Source of the DNA: Saccharomycopsis phalli
Lineage: Eukaryota > Ascomycota > Saccharomycetes > Ascoideales > Saccharomycopsidaceae
Length of the DNA stretch: 64,000 nucleotides
Direction: 5' to 3'
Assembly (NCBI GenBank): GCA_020342235.1
Contig: CP073212.1
Location: 620,001-684,000, forward strand
Of this stretch, positions 27,041-36,790 are shown piece by piece; positions within the stretch are counted from its first letter, which is position 1, and the number at the start of each line of letters is the position of its first letter. The notes below the pieces were generated by a model that saw nothing but the letters and a program-made list of their open reading frames with translations, had not been told where the DNA came from and did no database searches. The translations under genes and the position numbers were made by a program.

Positions 27041-29572
27041 ATGTATATGAAAAACATATCATTAAAATTTTCCAGATCCATTACGAGAGCACGTGTTATA
27101 GATCCGGTATTTGGCTACATGAGTCGGATAATAAATGAAGGCCAACAGAATATAAGGACGGACAATAACATTGACGGCAGATTCAGACACAAAGTGAGGA
27201 AATTGCCATGGGAGCTAAGAAAAAGTCTTTCTCAGACTTCAGATTATCATAAAAAGATCCGACTCATCGCCCAGTATCCTGAGGTTACTCATATTGACCC
27301 GTTTTGGGTACTAGAAATGTACAATTCCCGTGGGAGAATGCACCTTTCAGCCAATGTCATGACCCTCATTATAAGAATGCTAATAATCCATCGAAAGTAT
27401 ATCCATGCTGCTCGATTGTTGGTTCATTCAGTCCAGCATACACGTGACCAGATGTTTGAAGTGAGGAGTGTGAGTTTTATGGAGCTTGAGGAGACTGTAA
27501 CCAGAGTGCATTTGCTGTTGTGCAGCTGGTATAATAGCCAAGGTAATCCTGAGAATGTCACTTTTGTGTGGATGGTGTTCTGCCAGAGCTTGTTTGAGCA
27601 GCTTCAAAAGCAGGATCTCGACAAGGGTCCAATCAACCAATTGTTGCAAATTGGGAGCCTTGGGAAGTTTAATGTGGGTGTATCTGACTTGGAAATGAAT
27701 TATTTTCTTAGTTCCTCGGGGGAAGTTCCTCCTGGGTTTGATCAGCTGCGGGCAGCCTCCAATTATTATGAGTTGATTCTGGTATTTTTAGCCAGGCTGA
27801 CAAAGATTGGATCCTTGGATGCGAAGAAAGAGTGCAAGAAAGTTCTGAAGTATCAGGGGTTTATTGATTTGTTTTTGCGTTGTTCGGATGAGAGCCGAGT
27901 GCTGTTTTTCAACAAAATTATTATTCTAAGGACGATGGTTTGTTTGAAGATGGATGATTTGGTTATTGAGATTTTACAGCAGGTTGGAAAACGGCTTAAT
28001 GAGAGAAATGAGCGTGAGAGGTATGAATGTGGGAAGTATAAAGGTGAAAAGTATAAAAGTGAGAATGAAAGTGAAAAGTATAAAATTGAAACGTACAGCG
28101 AAAAGTATAAAAGCAAAACATACAGTGAAAACTACAATGAAAAAATCTCCAAGGACTACTTTGGCGGTCTTTTTCAATACATATCAGGTAAAGATTTCAC
28201 CTTTGCCTTGAAAATGTACCGGCTCCTTGGTCAAATATACAAGAAATCAGTTGGGGGAAACCGCGAAACAAACTTGTCTCCATTTTACAATACTTTTCGA
28301 GTAAATGAAAACGACGAAATCCACCTAGTTCGCCTTGCTAGCCGATTTGACGAGTTTTGCAAACTAGTTTCATTTTACATTAAACGGAAATCATTAACAA
28401 CCGGATCACAAGAAAGTTCGCATGGTAAGCTTAGTCCCAGTCGATATGGCGTATTGGTAGAACAAATGGTATCTATTTATGACGAGGTTGCAGCTGATTT
28501 TAATGAGAAACGATTCAACAAGTTTCTTGGATATTGCCGGATTGTGATTGACAACTTTTGCACAGACTATCCTGAACTGGCCTTTCATCACGTGACCGCA
28601 GAGGTGAGCGAGTTGATGATGAAAGACCGATTTGCACACAAGCTTGTGAAGGATCCTTGGAGTAAAGCAGGGCTGAGGCTTATGCGAGGTGGACTCAAGC
28701 AAATAATGTACAGAGGTAGGAGTCCAGAGCTTGTGAATCGGTGGTTTAGTATGATGGGGGACGGGCCTTTTAGTAATGAGTATTTGCAGGTGATGTATTA
28801 TTTTGGGTATTTTGAAAAATCAGTGGCGTTCCGAGGGTGGGACGATGCCACTGGTGTTATGAGATATCTTGGAAAGTGTGATTTTGGCATGGAAGATGTG
28901 CTGCAGATATATGAAATTGTGAAGCATGACGAACGTGCAATGAGGCTTTTTGCCAACGAACTTGTCAAGAGACGTCTATTTGATAAAGTGGAATTTGCAA
29001 ATGAGTCATTTCAGCAGCATATTGCCCGGGAACTAGTCATTGCGAAGCAGATGCGATATGTCGATAAGCAGTTTGTTTGCGGAACAAAGACGTATGAGGG
29101 AGGACTTGAGTTGGCAGGATACTGGATTCAGAACTTGGCGCGTGAGGATTTACGTAAAAGTGAGGAATTTCTCGAGCAATATTGCCGGGACTATCCGCTG
29201 GAGATGGTTCGGGTCAAGATGTATCAGGGCATTTTGTTCGGCATGTTACGTGATTTCCGGGGGATTGATCCCAAGAAGCTTCGGCTAGCAAAGATCTTCA
29301 TGCGGCGGTTGACTGAAAAATACAAGTATAAAATCAATATTCATGTTGTTTGTGTGGTGATGAAGAACTACTTGAGGCATGTGAAGGAAAAGCAGCGTGG
29401 GTCATTTGCATTGTTTAAGTTTTTTTCGAGGCAGTTGAAGATCAGCTGTCGGGATGCGAAGGAGTATGACAAGGTTTATAATGAGTTGGTGGACGATTTG
29501 GTCGATATGAAACGGAACCAAGAGGGGTTGTGGAGCAGTTTGAACATGAGCAAGTATGACAAGGTGATTTGA
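27041..29572 (+). CDS. Unrecognised 843-residue helical protein, probably mitochondrial
   Basis: I do not recognise the family. The first in-frame ATG is 27041 (the open frame before it lacks ATG), giving MYMKNISLKFSRSITRARVI: basic, Ser/Arg-rich and acid-free, like a mitochondrial presequence. The rest is helical with a density of paired helices reminiscent of PPR or other RNA-binding repeat proteins of yeast mitochondria. A Lys/Glu/Tyr/Ser low-complexity insert (KYKGEKYKSENESEKYK, about residues 325-365) is a degenerate coding repeat (28010-28140). The C-terminal half is rich in Arg/Lys and aromatic residues (MRYLGKCDFGMEDVLQIYEI, CRDYPLEMVRVKMYQGILFG). Sharing a promoter with COX6 would suit a role in mitochondrial gene expression, but that is inference. 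S. cerevisiae Ccm1 is of similar length, but I see no alignment to it. Confidence 0.8.
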   Translation: MYMKNISLKFSRSITRARVIDPVFGYMSRIINEGQQNIRTDNNIDGRFRHKVRKLPWELRKSLSQTSDYHKKIRLIAQYPEVTHIDPFWVLEMYNSRGRMHLSANVMTLIIRMLIIHRKYIHAARLLVHSVQHTRDQMFEVRSVSFMELEETVTRVHLLLCSWYNSQGNPENVTFVWMVFCQSLFEQLQKQDLDKGPINQLLQIGSLGKFNVGVSDLEMNYFLSSSGEVPPGFDQLRAASNYYELILVFLARLTKIGSLDAKKECKKVLKYQGFIDLFLRCSDESRVLFFNKIIILRTMVCLKMDDLVIEILQQVGKRLNERNERERYECGKYKGEKYKSENESEKYKIETYSEKYKSKTYSENYNEKISKDYFGGLFQYISGKDFTFALKMYRLLGQIYKKSVGGNRETNLSPFYNTFRVNENDEIHLVRLASRFDEFCKLVSFYIKRKSLTTGSQESSHGKLSPSRYGVLVEQMVSIYDEVAADFNEKRFNKFLGYCRIVIDNFCTDYPELAFHHVTAEVSELMMKDRFAHKLVKDPWSKAGLRLMRGGLKQIMYRGRSPELVNRWFSMMGDGPFSNEYLQVMYYFGYFEKSVAFRGWDDATGVMRYLGKCDFGMEDVLQIYEIVKHDERAMRLFANELVKRRLFDKVEFANESFQQHIARELVIAKQMRYVDKQFVCGTKTYEGGLELAGYWIQNLAREDLRKSEEFLEQYCRDYPLEMVRVKMYQGILFGMLRDFRGIDPKKLRLAKIFMRRLTEKYKYKINIHVVCVVMKNYLRHVKEKQRGSFALFKFFSRQLKISCRDAKEYDKVYNELVDDLVDMKRNQEGLWSSLNMSKYDKVI

Positions 29573-31256
29573 TGGAAAGAAGGTGTGGTGATAGAAGGAC
29601 GAAGGTTGCATGTTTGTATTTTACAAGTTTAATAAAGTGCATATTTTAATGACACCGTAGTGAGTGGATATATCCTTGGTTTTTGTTTATAGATTGGCTG
29701 TTGGTGGGTATTATTTTGATGGTTACTTTTGCAATCCCTGGGGTTTTTAATACGGAATTTGATGTTGGATTTGGGCTTTGGTGGTGTGCTCTGGTTATTT
29801 TGAATTCAGTTGTGTATTGGGTTTTGATATAGATGCCAAGACTCTGCACCGTCATGTTTTACGATTTCACATGTTCTGATAATCAGTAAATGTGGATTCC
29901 TTCTCTTTGCTATACCTGGACGGAGGTCTTTAATGGTCACCAAATGTCTAGACGAAAGCACAATGCTTTGTAAGCCATATTTGAACTGACACTAGCCGGA
30001 AGTTTATCTTTACCTAGCCTTTTGGAAATTACATGGCGGTGCTGTCTTTTGTCGTAGACGTAAGGAATCAATCTTGTTGGAACCTAGAAAGGATAAAGCC
30101 TTGGGTAGATATTATTATATAGTTTGAGTAATGGAGTATTCTTGGATTTCGCAGCTACAAATTGCAGAAGTGTATAAATTGATGAAATGCACACTGTACT
30201 AGAGATTTTACTTCATGGCACCATTATGGCTGGTTCAAACTGTCAAAAAGGAAAGATCTAGTAAGTCCATTTTGTACAAAGAGAAAGGGTTTGCTTTTCA
30301 AGTATATTCAAGCGAATATATCTTGGCTGATACCAACACATGTTCTAGTTACTATATTACCTATGGTTAAACAGAAATTAGCTATGGAATTTAGCTTTTG
30401 AAATCAACTATGAAAATCAAAGAAGTGTAATACAATAAATAGGATACAAGTTGATAAGATGACTAAAATTCGCTTGATTATACTTGAAAATAAGACTCAT
30501 TTTCTGTCGAAAAGCCTCATGGTCTCTCAGGTGAACAGTTTCGAGTAGCCGCATGGTAAAATGATCAGAGTTTTGATTAGACGTCGTGAATGATTCAATT
30601 ATAAAATACCATATATTTTATTCATTTGGATGGGAATCTATGCAACTACAAAAGTCGACGTAAATCATGATAATACTCTATACTGTCAATGCCCAGCATA
30701 AACTTACCCTGCCATGTAGCAGGGCAACAAGAAGTGAAATGACCAAAAATATTTGCCGCTAGACAAGACATGTTTTGAATCAGAAGTAATTGATTTCAAT
30801 CAAGGATCCAGAGAATATGTGCAATGACCGCATGAGCGGACCAACAAAAGTACTCACTCAAAAGTACTCACCACGAAGTGGCGTCTCACAATGAGGTACA
30901 ATGACATAACACCTCAAAATGATACCACTTAAACAAGACAAGACCACTTGGACAATGATATTAACCAATACCTCAAGGCACCAATTAATAATGCCAGCCA
31001 ATAAGGCAACATTAGGCAGTGCTAACCAATAATTAAACAATAATCACAACCAACCACACCAATGATAAGACTAACCAATAATACCAACCATACCTCAAAC
31101 AATAACCTAAACCAATACCTAATAACACCATCAATGATATGAATCAATAATACCATCAATAATATGAATCAATGATATCATCAATAATACCATCAATAAT
31201 ATGAATCAATGATACCATCAATGATATCATCAACAACACAATCAATACCACAAAAA
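29573..31256. other. Intergenic between convergent genes; unique part with dispersed motifs
   Basis: 29573-30620 is mostly unique; no gene is seen. It holds GGAAGTTTATCTTTACCTAG (29998-30017, continuing CCTTTT), which recurs near 38841, and an inverted repeat pair 30294-30316/30468-30490. From 30880 to 31256 the DNA is short repeats of ACCAATAATACC and ATGAATCAATAATACCATCA, running into the HAC1 3' end. Confidence 0.55.
30294..30490. repeat. 197-bp segment bounded by 23-bp inverted repeats (MITE-like)
   Basis: Left arm TTTTCAAGTATATTCAAGCG plus AAT and right arm ATTCGCTTGATTATACTTGA plus AAA are reverse complements with one mismatch. No target-site duplication is obvious. The left arm motif also recurs, interrupted, at 7569-7613. 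It may be a miniature inverted-repeat element or a structured transcript. Confidence 0.45.
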
Positions 31257-31856
31257 TCACCCAGCTTTGCCATTTTTCAACGACATCATAATCATCACCG
31301 CATCCTCTTCGTCATCATCCTTCCGCTCATGCACGTCATCACTGTCATAATTCTGCTGCGCCCGAGGACTCATGAGCACAGTCACTTCGCTAAGCTTCTT
31401 CAAAGGCTCGTCTCGGCCAAACTGAGGTGCGGATGTGCTGGTGGGTGTCGTTGGGTTGCTGCCGCTGACACTAAAGTTGCGGTTCTGGCTGATCTTGTCC
31501 ACAATGTCGTGGAACTCCTTTTCATCGACCTTCTGCTTCCAAAGCGCAGTGATCAACTCGAGCTTCTGCTGACTATCGAGGTTCTGCTTCTCAAGAATGC
31601 TCCTGTGCTCGGAGTCCGCGGTCCGCAACCCCAGGATCATGTCTGTGAGCGAGCTCTCGAGGAACTCAATGTACTTTTTCTTCTTTTCCCTCAGAAGATG
31701 TGCTGCTCTTCGGTTACGAAGGATCCGTTCGATGCGCCGCTGCTCCTTCTCCTCCTTTGTCCGGGCCCGTTTCCGTGGCGGAAGCGTGCTGCCGATCACC
31801 CCCGCGTCGTTTGCCACCTGTGCGTTGATTTCGAGGCCACTTGGACTTTTCAGCAT
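31257..31856 (-). CDS. HAC1: bZIP transcription factor of the unfolded protein response
   Basis: Hac1 activates ER-stress genes; in many fungi its mRNA is spliced by Ire1. The near-identical family block LPPRKRARTKEEKEQRRIERILRNRRAAH is followed by a leucine-zipper-like helix. In the basic region CTG (complement of 31692-31694) occupies the invariant Ser of AAxxSR, so it must be Ser. The C-terminus is Ser/Thr/Pro-rich then acidic (DDDEEDAVMIMM). I take the third in-frame ATG (31856, 199 aa, MSKSPSGLE… with CUG as Ser) as start because upstream codons from 31937 and 31928 encode Arg/His-rich sequence unlike Hac1; the longer 226-aa form is possible. No regulated intron can be fixed: a CAGCAGA heptamer of the Ire1 type lies near the C-terminal end but without a clear stem. 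Unspliced form shown. Confidence 0.9.
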   Translation of the reverse strand: MLKSPSGLEINAQVANDAGVIGSTLPPRKRARTKEEKEQRRIERILRNRRAAHLLREKKKKYIEFLESSLTDMILGLRTADSEHRSILEKQNLDSQQKLELITALWKQKVDEKEFHDIVDKISQNRNFSVSGSNPTTPTSTSAPQFGRDEPLKKLSEVTVLMSPRAQQNYDSDDVHERKDDDEEDAVMIMMSLKNGKAG

Positions 31857-32519
31857 GGTGTTTGATGGAAGGAAAATTCGATGGCCAGCGTGGCGAATGC
31901 TCCTGTGGACGCATGCAGGATGACGCATGCGATGCATGGGTCTAGAAGCGAGGCACCGCTAAATTCCAGGGCGCTCGTTCTTTGGTTGGCGATTGTGGTG
32001 GTTTGTGTGAGTGTGTGAGTGTGTAGTTGTGCTGCTTGATTTTTGCTCGTCTTTTGTGCGGATCTCGTTACTTGGTGTATTATGTCAGCAGTAGTACCCA
32101 TGACGCAATGGTTAGAAGCATGCATCGTTGAAACTCTAGAATAATTGTTAGCAATAAACTAGAAGCTATAATGAACTAAAGTAACTGTAATGAACTAAAG
32201 TAACTGTAATGAACTTGAATAGCTCTAACATAGAATAGTCCTGGTTTGAATTAAGGCATTATGAATTCCTTTTCTATCTCTACGACTTGCCAAGTAGTCC
32301 AATGTTACTTACATTTCCATTTATAACGCACAATTCAGACGGAAACATTTCTGTACCGTCTAGCATAAATATAGCACCACTTCATTGACATTTCATTGAG
32401 TAAATTAACATTTCATGAGTAAATTAACATTTCATTGAGTAAATCAACATTTCATTGAGTAAATCATCAACACGCTTCATAGCAATGCCATTCCTACAGT
32501 TTAAACATATCATTATACA
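31857..32519. other. HAC1/POT1 spacer with overlapping upstream frame and 20-bp repeats
   Basis: Upstream of HAC1 a 91-codon ATG-started frame (minus, 31850-32125) overlaps the HAC1 start in another frame. It could be a long uORF limiting translation, or lie outside the mRNA. Near 32160-32215 there are GTAATGAACTAAAGTAACT copies, and at 32385-32465 about four copies of AACATTTCATTGAGTAAAT, just after the POT1 stop. Confidence 0.55.
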
Positions 32520-33737
32520 TTACTCCTTGATAAACAACGCAGCAGCACCCATACCACTGCCAATACACATACTGGTAACACCAAGCTGCCCCGGCTTCAA
32601 CTCATTGAGAATCGTAGCCACCTGTCTAGCTCCAGTGGCTCCCAATGGATGACCCAAGGCAATCGCGCCTCCCTTTGGATTAACCTTCTCGTATGGGATG
32701 CCAATGGTGTCAATGGAAAAGAGACACTGCGACGCAAACGCCTCGTTGATCTCGTACACATCGACGTCGTCCTTGGTGATGTTGACGTGGTTCAACAACT
32801 TTGGAATCGCATACGCTGGCCCGACACCCATAATCTCTGGAGGAACGCCCACGACCTGGGTCTCGACATACTTGCCGACAATCGGCAAACCCAATTGCTC
32901 GGCGACAGACCGCTTTGCCAACAACACGAGCCCTGCGCCGTCAGAAACCTGCGACGAGTTTCCTGCGTGAGCAGTACCGTCCTTCTTGAAAGAGGCACGC
33001 AACTTCGACAAGGACTCGTAGTTTGTGCCCTTTCTGACTCCTTCGTCCTGAGAAATGATCTTGTCGCCGACTGGGATCGGGAGGATCTCGTTGACAAACT
33101 CGCCGCCTTCAATTGCCTTTTCTGCCTTGGCATACGACTCGGCGGCAAACTCGTCCTGAATCTTCCGGGTGATGTTGTACTTCTCGGCGACGTTTTCGCT
33201 GGTGATGCCCATTGGAATCAAGCACTTCTCGGCCTCCGGTGACTCGTCGAGCAAGAAGTCCGAGATCTGAGGAGCCGCGGCCGGGCCAAACGCCGAGGTC
33301 ATCGACTCGACGCCACCAGCCAACCCAATGTTGATCTGCCCGGTCTTGATCTCATTGGCAATGTGGTTCACGGCAATCAACCCCGACGAGCACTGGCGGT
33401 TGATTGCAAGGAACGGCGTGGTGTAAGGAATACCAGCCGCCAAGGCAGCAGCACGGTGCTCGTTTGCCCCCGCGCCACGGCTCAAGACGTTGCCAACGGC
33501 AAAGTCCTCGATCTTGTTGAAGTCGATGATGTTCTTCTTCTTGAACTCGCTGATCAAGAGATAGAGAATGTCCTCGGCCTTCAAGTCCTTGAAGCCGCCC
33601 TTTTTGCCCTTGGTGATTGGCGTCCGGTACGCCGCGACAATCACCACATCGTCCGGGTTCTTGTGGCGGAGCGCGTCCACCGAGGTACTGCGGCTGCCGC
33701 TGAGATGCGACGAGACTTGGTTCAATCGTTGTGACAT
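32520..33737 (-). CDS. POT1: Peroxisomal 3-ketoacyl-CoA thiolase
   Basis: Last step of peroxisomal beta-oxidation: thiolysis of 3-ketoacyl-CoA to acetyl-CoA. The 405-residue protein begins MSQRLNQVSSHL, a perfect PTS2 peroxisomal signal (R-L-x5-H-L). Catalytic residues are visible: Cys116 in NRQCSSGL, His363 in GGAIALGHPLGATGARQ and Cys391 in SMCIGSGMG. NEAFA is also present. Length is close to S. cerevisiae Pot1 (417). The ATG at 33737 is required for the PTS2. A TATA-like ATATAAAA (minus, 33784-33791) lies 46 bp upstream. It is probably induced by fatty acids and repressed by glucose (family knowledge). PCK1, needed to turn the resulting acetyl-CoA into sugar, is the next gene along, divergent, 3 kb away. 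Confidence 0.97.
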   Translation of the reverse strand: MSQRLNQVSSHLSGSRSTSVDALRHKNPDDVVIVAAYRTPITKGKKGGFKDLKAEDILYLLISEFKKKNIIDFNKIEDFAVGNVLSRGAGANEHRAAALAAGIPYTTPFLAINRQCSSGLIAVNHIANEIKTGQINIGLAGGVESMTSAFGPAAAPQISDFLLDESPEAEKCLIPMGITSENVAEKYNITRKIQDEFAAESYAKAEKAIEGGEFVNEILPIPVGDKIISQDEGVRKGTNYESLSKLRASFKKDGTAHAGNSSQVSDGAGLVLLAKRSVAEQLGLPIVGKYVETQVVGVPPEIMGVGPAYAIPKLLNHVNITKDDVDVYEINEAFASQCLFSIDTIGIPYEKVNPKGGAIALGHPLGATGARQVATILNELKPGQLGVTSMCIGSGMGAAALFIKE

Positions 33738-34304
33738 GTTTGTAAAGAAGACAATGATGAAGCAAACAAGAGTGGACTCGCGCTTTTATATCTGCATTGG
33801 GGACATGTCTGTCACGGTGCATGTGCAACTGCACACCGGTCAGCGCTCGCAACTAATGGCCAGATGCGCGCAAAATGGCGCCCTGAGCCGGTCTCCAAAA
33901 GGGGATATCAAGCCGAACTAGGTTGGGTTGGCGATTTTAGGTGGTGTTTTCTTGGACTGTGGGCTTCGGCTTTAATCACCAGACTGGTGAATTGCAACTG
34001 GTGAATGCAACTGGTGAATGCAACTGGTGAATTGTAATTGGTGAACCGGCTTCAAGCCCCGACTTTGTAGGCGTGCGTTTACTCCACATTACGATAATGA
34101 CAGTTGACACCGTCAATTGGCTCTCCACAGCTTTGGAAATACAGAATGTTTTCAGCTGAATTATACGGGTCGGAAGAGACGTGGGCCGGTGTGCTCAAGG
34201 TTATAGTTTGTGGCTGTGGTTGCCAAGAAATTAGCAAGCAATACTCCACATTTCAAATGGTAATTCTAGCATGGGAGAATATATGTAGAATATGTAGAAT
34301 ATAA

Positions 34305-34550
34305 TCCAATATACATATCCAATATCAATATCCATATCCAATATCAATATCAATATCCAATATCAATATCAATATCAATATCAATATCAATATCAATATC
34401 AATATCCATATCAATATCAATATCAATATCAATATCAATATCAATATCCAATATCAATATCCATATCCAATATCAATATCCATATCCAATATCAATACCC
34501 ATATCCAATATCAATACCCATATCCAATATCAATACCCATATCCAATTAC
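34305..34550. repeat. CAATATC-based microsatellite, ~245 bp
   Basis: Runs of ATCAATATCAAT interspersed with CCATATCCAATATC higher-order units. It is strand-asymmetric with almost no G, and non-coding. Confidence 0.9.
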
Positions 34551-36743
34551 ACGTCATGGTAATTCAAGGGAAATACATCACCTTTGATTCGGTGACGTGC
34601 TTTAAATAAAAAGAATGACAAATATCCACAAAGTGCATCAATAGAAATTCATTACAATAATCACTTGACAATCCAACATACCGTTAATCCATCCATTCCA
34701 CATGAATTGTCTGAATATATAAAAAAGTCACCAAATTTCCAATTCCAGTGCTTCACTCCAGTGGTTATAGCGTTATTATCCAACTGTCAACATTTCTCTT
34801 TTGATATTTACAACTCCGTCGGCACCTGCTTACCAATTGCCAACAAGTTACATCTTTCACCTCATACAAGACTCTTGGTTATGCAACGGTGCTCAATCTC
34901 TGATCTTTCCAAAGAGTGTTGGCAACTTACCAGCTATAGACTCATTCCAAGCAACAACTTTCCAACTAATCTTAATATTATATGATAAATTCAGGAGCCT
35001 CGCCTGGATACTGAGTTCTCGTTTCTGTCAAAATAATCTCCCATTTGCTCGTACTGGCTTGGACCAACACTTTGCATATTGATTTATGCGGTGGTACCAT
35101 TGGTTGTGCAATTTGCAAGAGCTATGCAATGTTGGAAGCCACTATATAAAGTGAGCGAATCAAAAGAACGCTGGATAAAAATAAAGCAATTCAGAGTCAC
35201 AAAACCTTGCCGGAGTTGACAGTATTCCATGTGAAGACGTGTCTCAGATAATACATGTACTCCGGCTTACAGAAATGAGTTTTCAACCGATGCCCGGGGT
35301 TTATTGATCTCCATACTTGATGCGTGAATTATCCAAGCCTGGTTGGGTTGGTGAGGGCAGGTTACTTTGGTACAATTACGTAACACGAGTTTATCTTGCA
35401 ATTAGCCCAGACGAAATTAAACTGGCAAATGCTCTAGTATAGTTTAAGTTAGAGCAACATCATTTCGCTAGAGGCCAGCAGCCCATGGAGTGAATCAAAA
35501 TGAAAATTCATGTGTACATACATAAAAATTCCCGCATCATCTACGCTTGAAATTGGCGTACAATGAGCTGAGAATGGTTAGAAGGCATGTATGAGAATGG
35601 TTAGAAGGCATGTATGAGAATGGTTATAGCCAATGTACCAGAAGGCTATAGTCAATGTATTACAAGGTCATAGCCAATATCAGAAGGCCATAGCCAATAT
35701 ATCAGAAGATCACATAAGCCAACGTCATTGGTAAACTAATCAACGGCACAGCCTGTGGTCTAGAACAGGAGTGCGTGAAACCAACTGCCTCGTATTAAAC
35801 ACTGAAGGATACTCCACATTTCATTGCATTTTCTACATTAGTACAGACACTCCTTCACCACTGAGGTTTGGTGAAATGGCCAATGTAATGATTTATATAA
35901 TGTAATTATTCAATTGAACATTCAAAATCAAAATCAATAGATCATCAACATTCCATCAACATTTCATCAACATAGCTCCAACATATCACTCTTCCTTCAT
36001 GTACTGCACAAATTTTCTCCCGTGACATTCCAGTTGACGCCTCGGAAAAATTTAGCACACTGCCCCACGATCTGCAAAACCCAACGGTGGCACCCCAGAA
36101 ACCCTCATTTGCACACCTTAACCCTCTTGCAAACCACCACACACAACTAATCCGAGCAATCCCGATTAATCCCCAACTCAAAATAAAGCCTCCATTGACC
36201 CTGGTCCTACCTCGGGACTACGCCATCATCTGCACCCCGACGCGGGCTGTCATTGGCCCCTCAATACATCACGTGACTTCCGGGATTCCCGGGCTTGTAA
36301 CCTGGAGGAGGGAAGCGGCCCTCCTGTGTGGAAGGCAAGGAACAGTAGAGGTGGGCTGGAAATGCACGTAGAAGCTACCCATGGTTTGAGGAGAAGTCAC
36401 TGTGCAGTTTTTTTTTAGCAACGCCTTGGACTATTTTTTTTTTCTCGTGAAACTGTGGGTACCCGACCTTCTCCGTAGAACCGCAGATGAAATGCAAGTG
36501 GCGGCAGGCTGCTCCGAGGTGGAATAGAAGGAAGAGGGAGTCATGGGAGGAAAAAGGGCAGGGATATTTTTTTTTTTCATGAGAGGCAAGGAGAGATGTT
36601 CTGGAAGCAAGTTTGTGGGGGAATTTTGTGGGTAGAGGCACGGTAGTTGAGTGGAGAGTAGGTTGAGTAAATGGTGTTGCATGAGTACCCGGCCTACCCC
36701 AGGTTTCGGGTGCATGAGGCGTGTCCCCGGAGCTTTGGCAAAG

Positions 36744-36753
36744 TATATAAATA
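36744..36753 (+). promoter_or_regulatory. TATA box of PCK1
   Basis: TATATAAATA ends 37 bp before the ATG at 36791, in an AT-rich core with a GGGAATTTCCAGAGCAA leader. Confidence 0.7.
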
Positions 36754-36790
36754 GCGGGAATTTCCAGAGCAAAAAGTATCATTGCACAGG

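Larger units (their letters stand above)
33738..36790. other. 3-kb divergent intergenic region between POT1 and PCK1
   Basis: The longest gene-free stretch here. POT1 side: TATA at 33784, GC-rich patch to 33930, CAACTGGTGAATG repeats (33985-34040). Middle: (CAATATC)n microsatellite (about 34305-34545), then unique DNA (34560-35560) with open frames lacking a proper ATG. 35575-35700 has GAATGGTTAGAAGGCATGTAT and ATAGCCAATAT repeats. PCK1 side: CCTCGG at 36040 and 36210 (a motif linked to fatty-acid regulators in fungi, but not rare in this window), T runs near 36410-36430 and 36570, and TATATAAATA at 36744-36753, 37 bp before the PCK1 ATG. A long, regulated promoter for both genes is plausible. 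Confidence 0.55.

Noticed and set aside
31850-32125. Independent 91-aa gene upstream of HAC1
   Set aside because: Overlaps the HAC1 start in another frame and has low-complexity His/Thr-rich sequence; kept only as a possible uORF.
34665-34985. 106-codon frame between POT1 and PCK1
   Set aside because: No ATG near its start, no recognisable domain, AT-rich composition like its flanks.
33738-36790. Centromere candidate
   Set aside because: At 3 kb it is simply the longest promoter region; no large inverted repeats, no marked GC trough and no transposon cluster to support a centromere.
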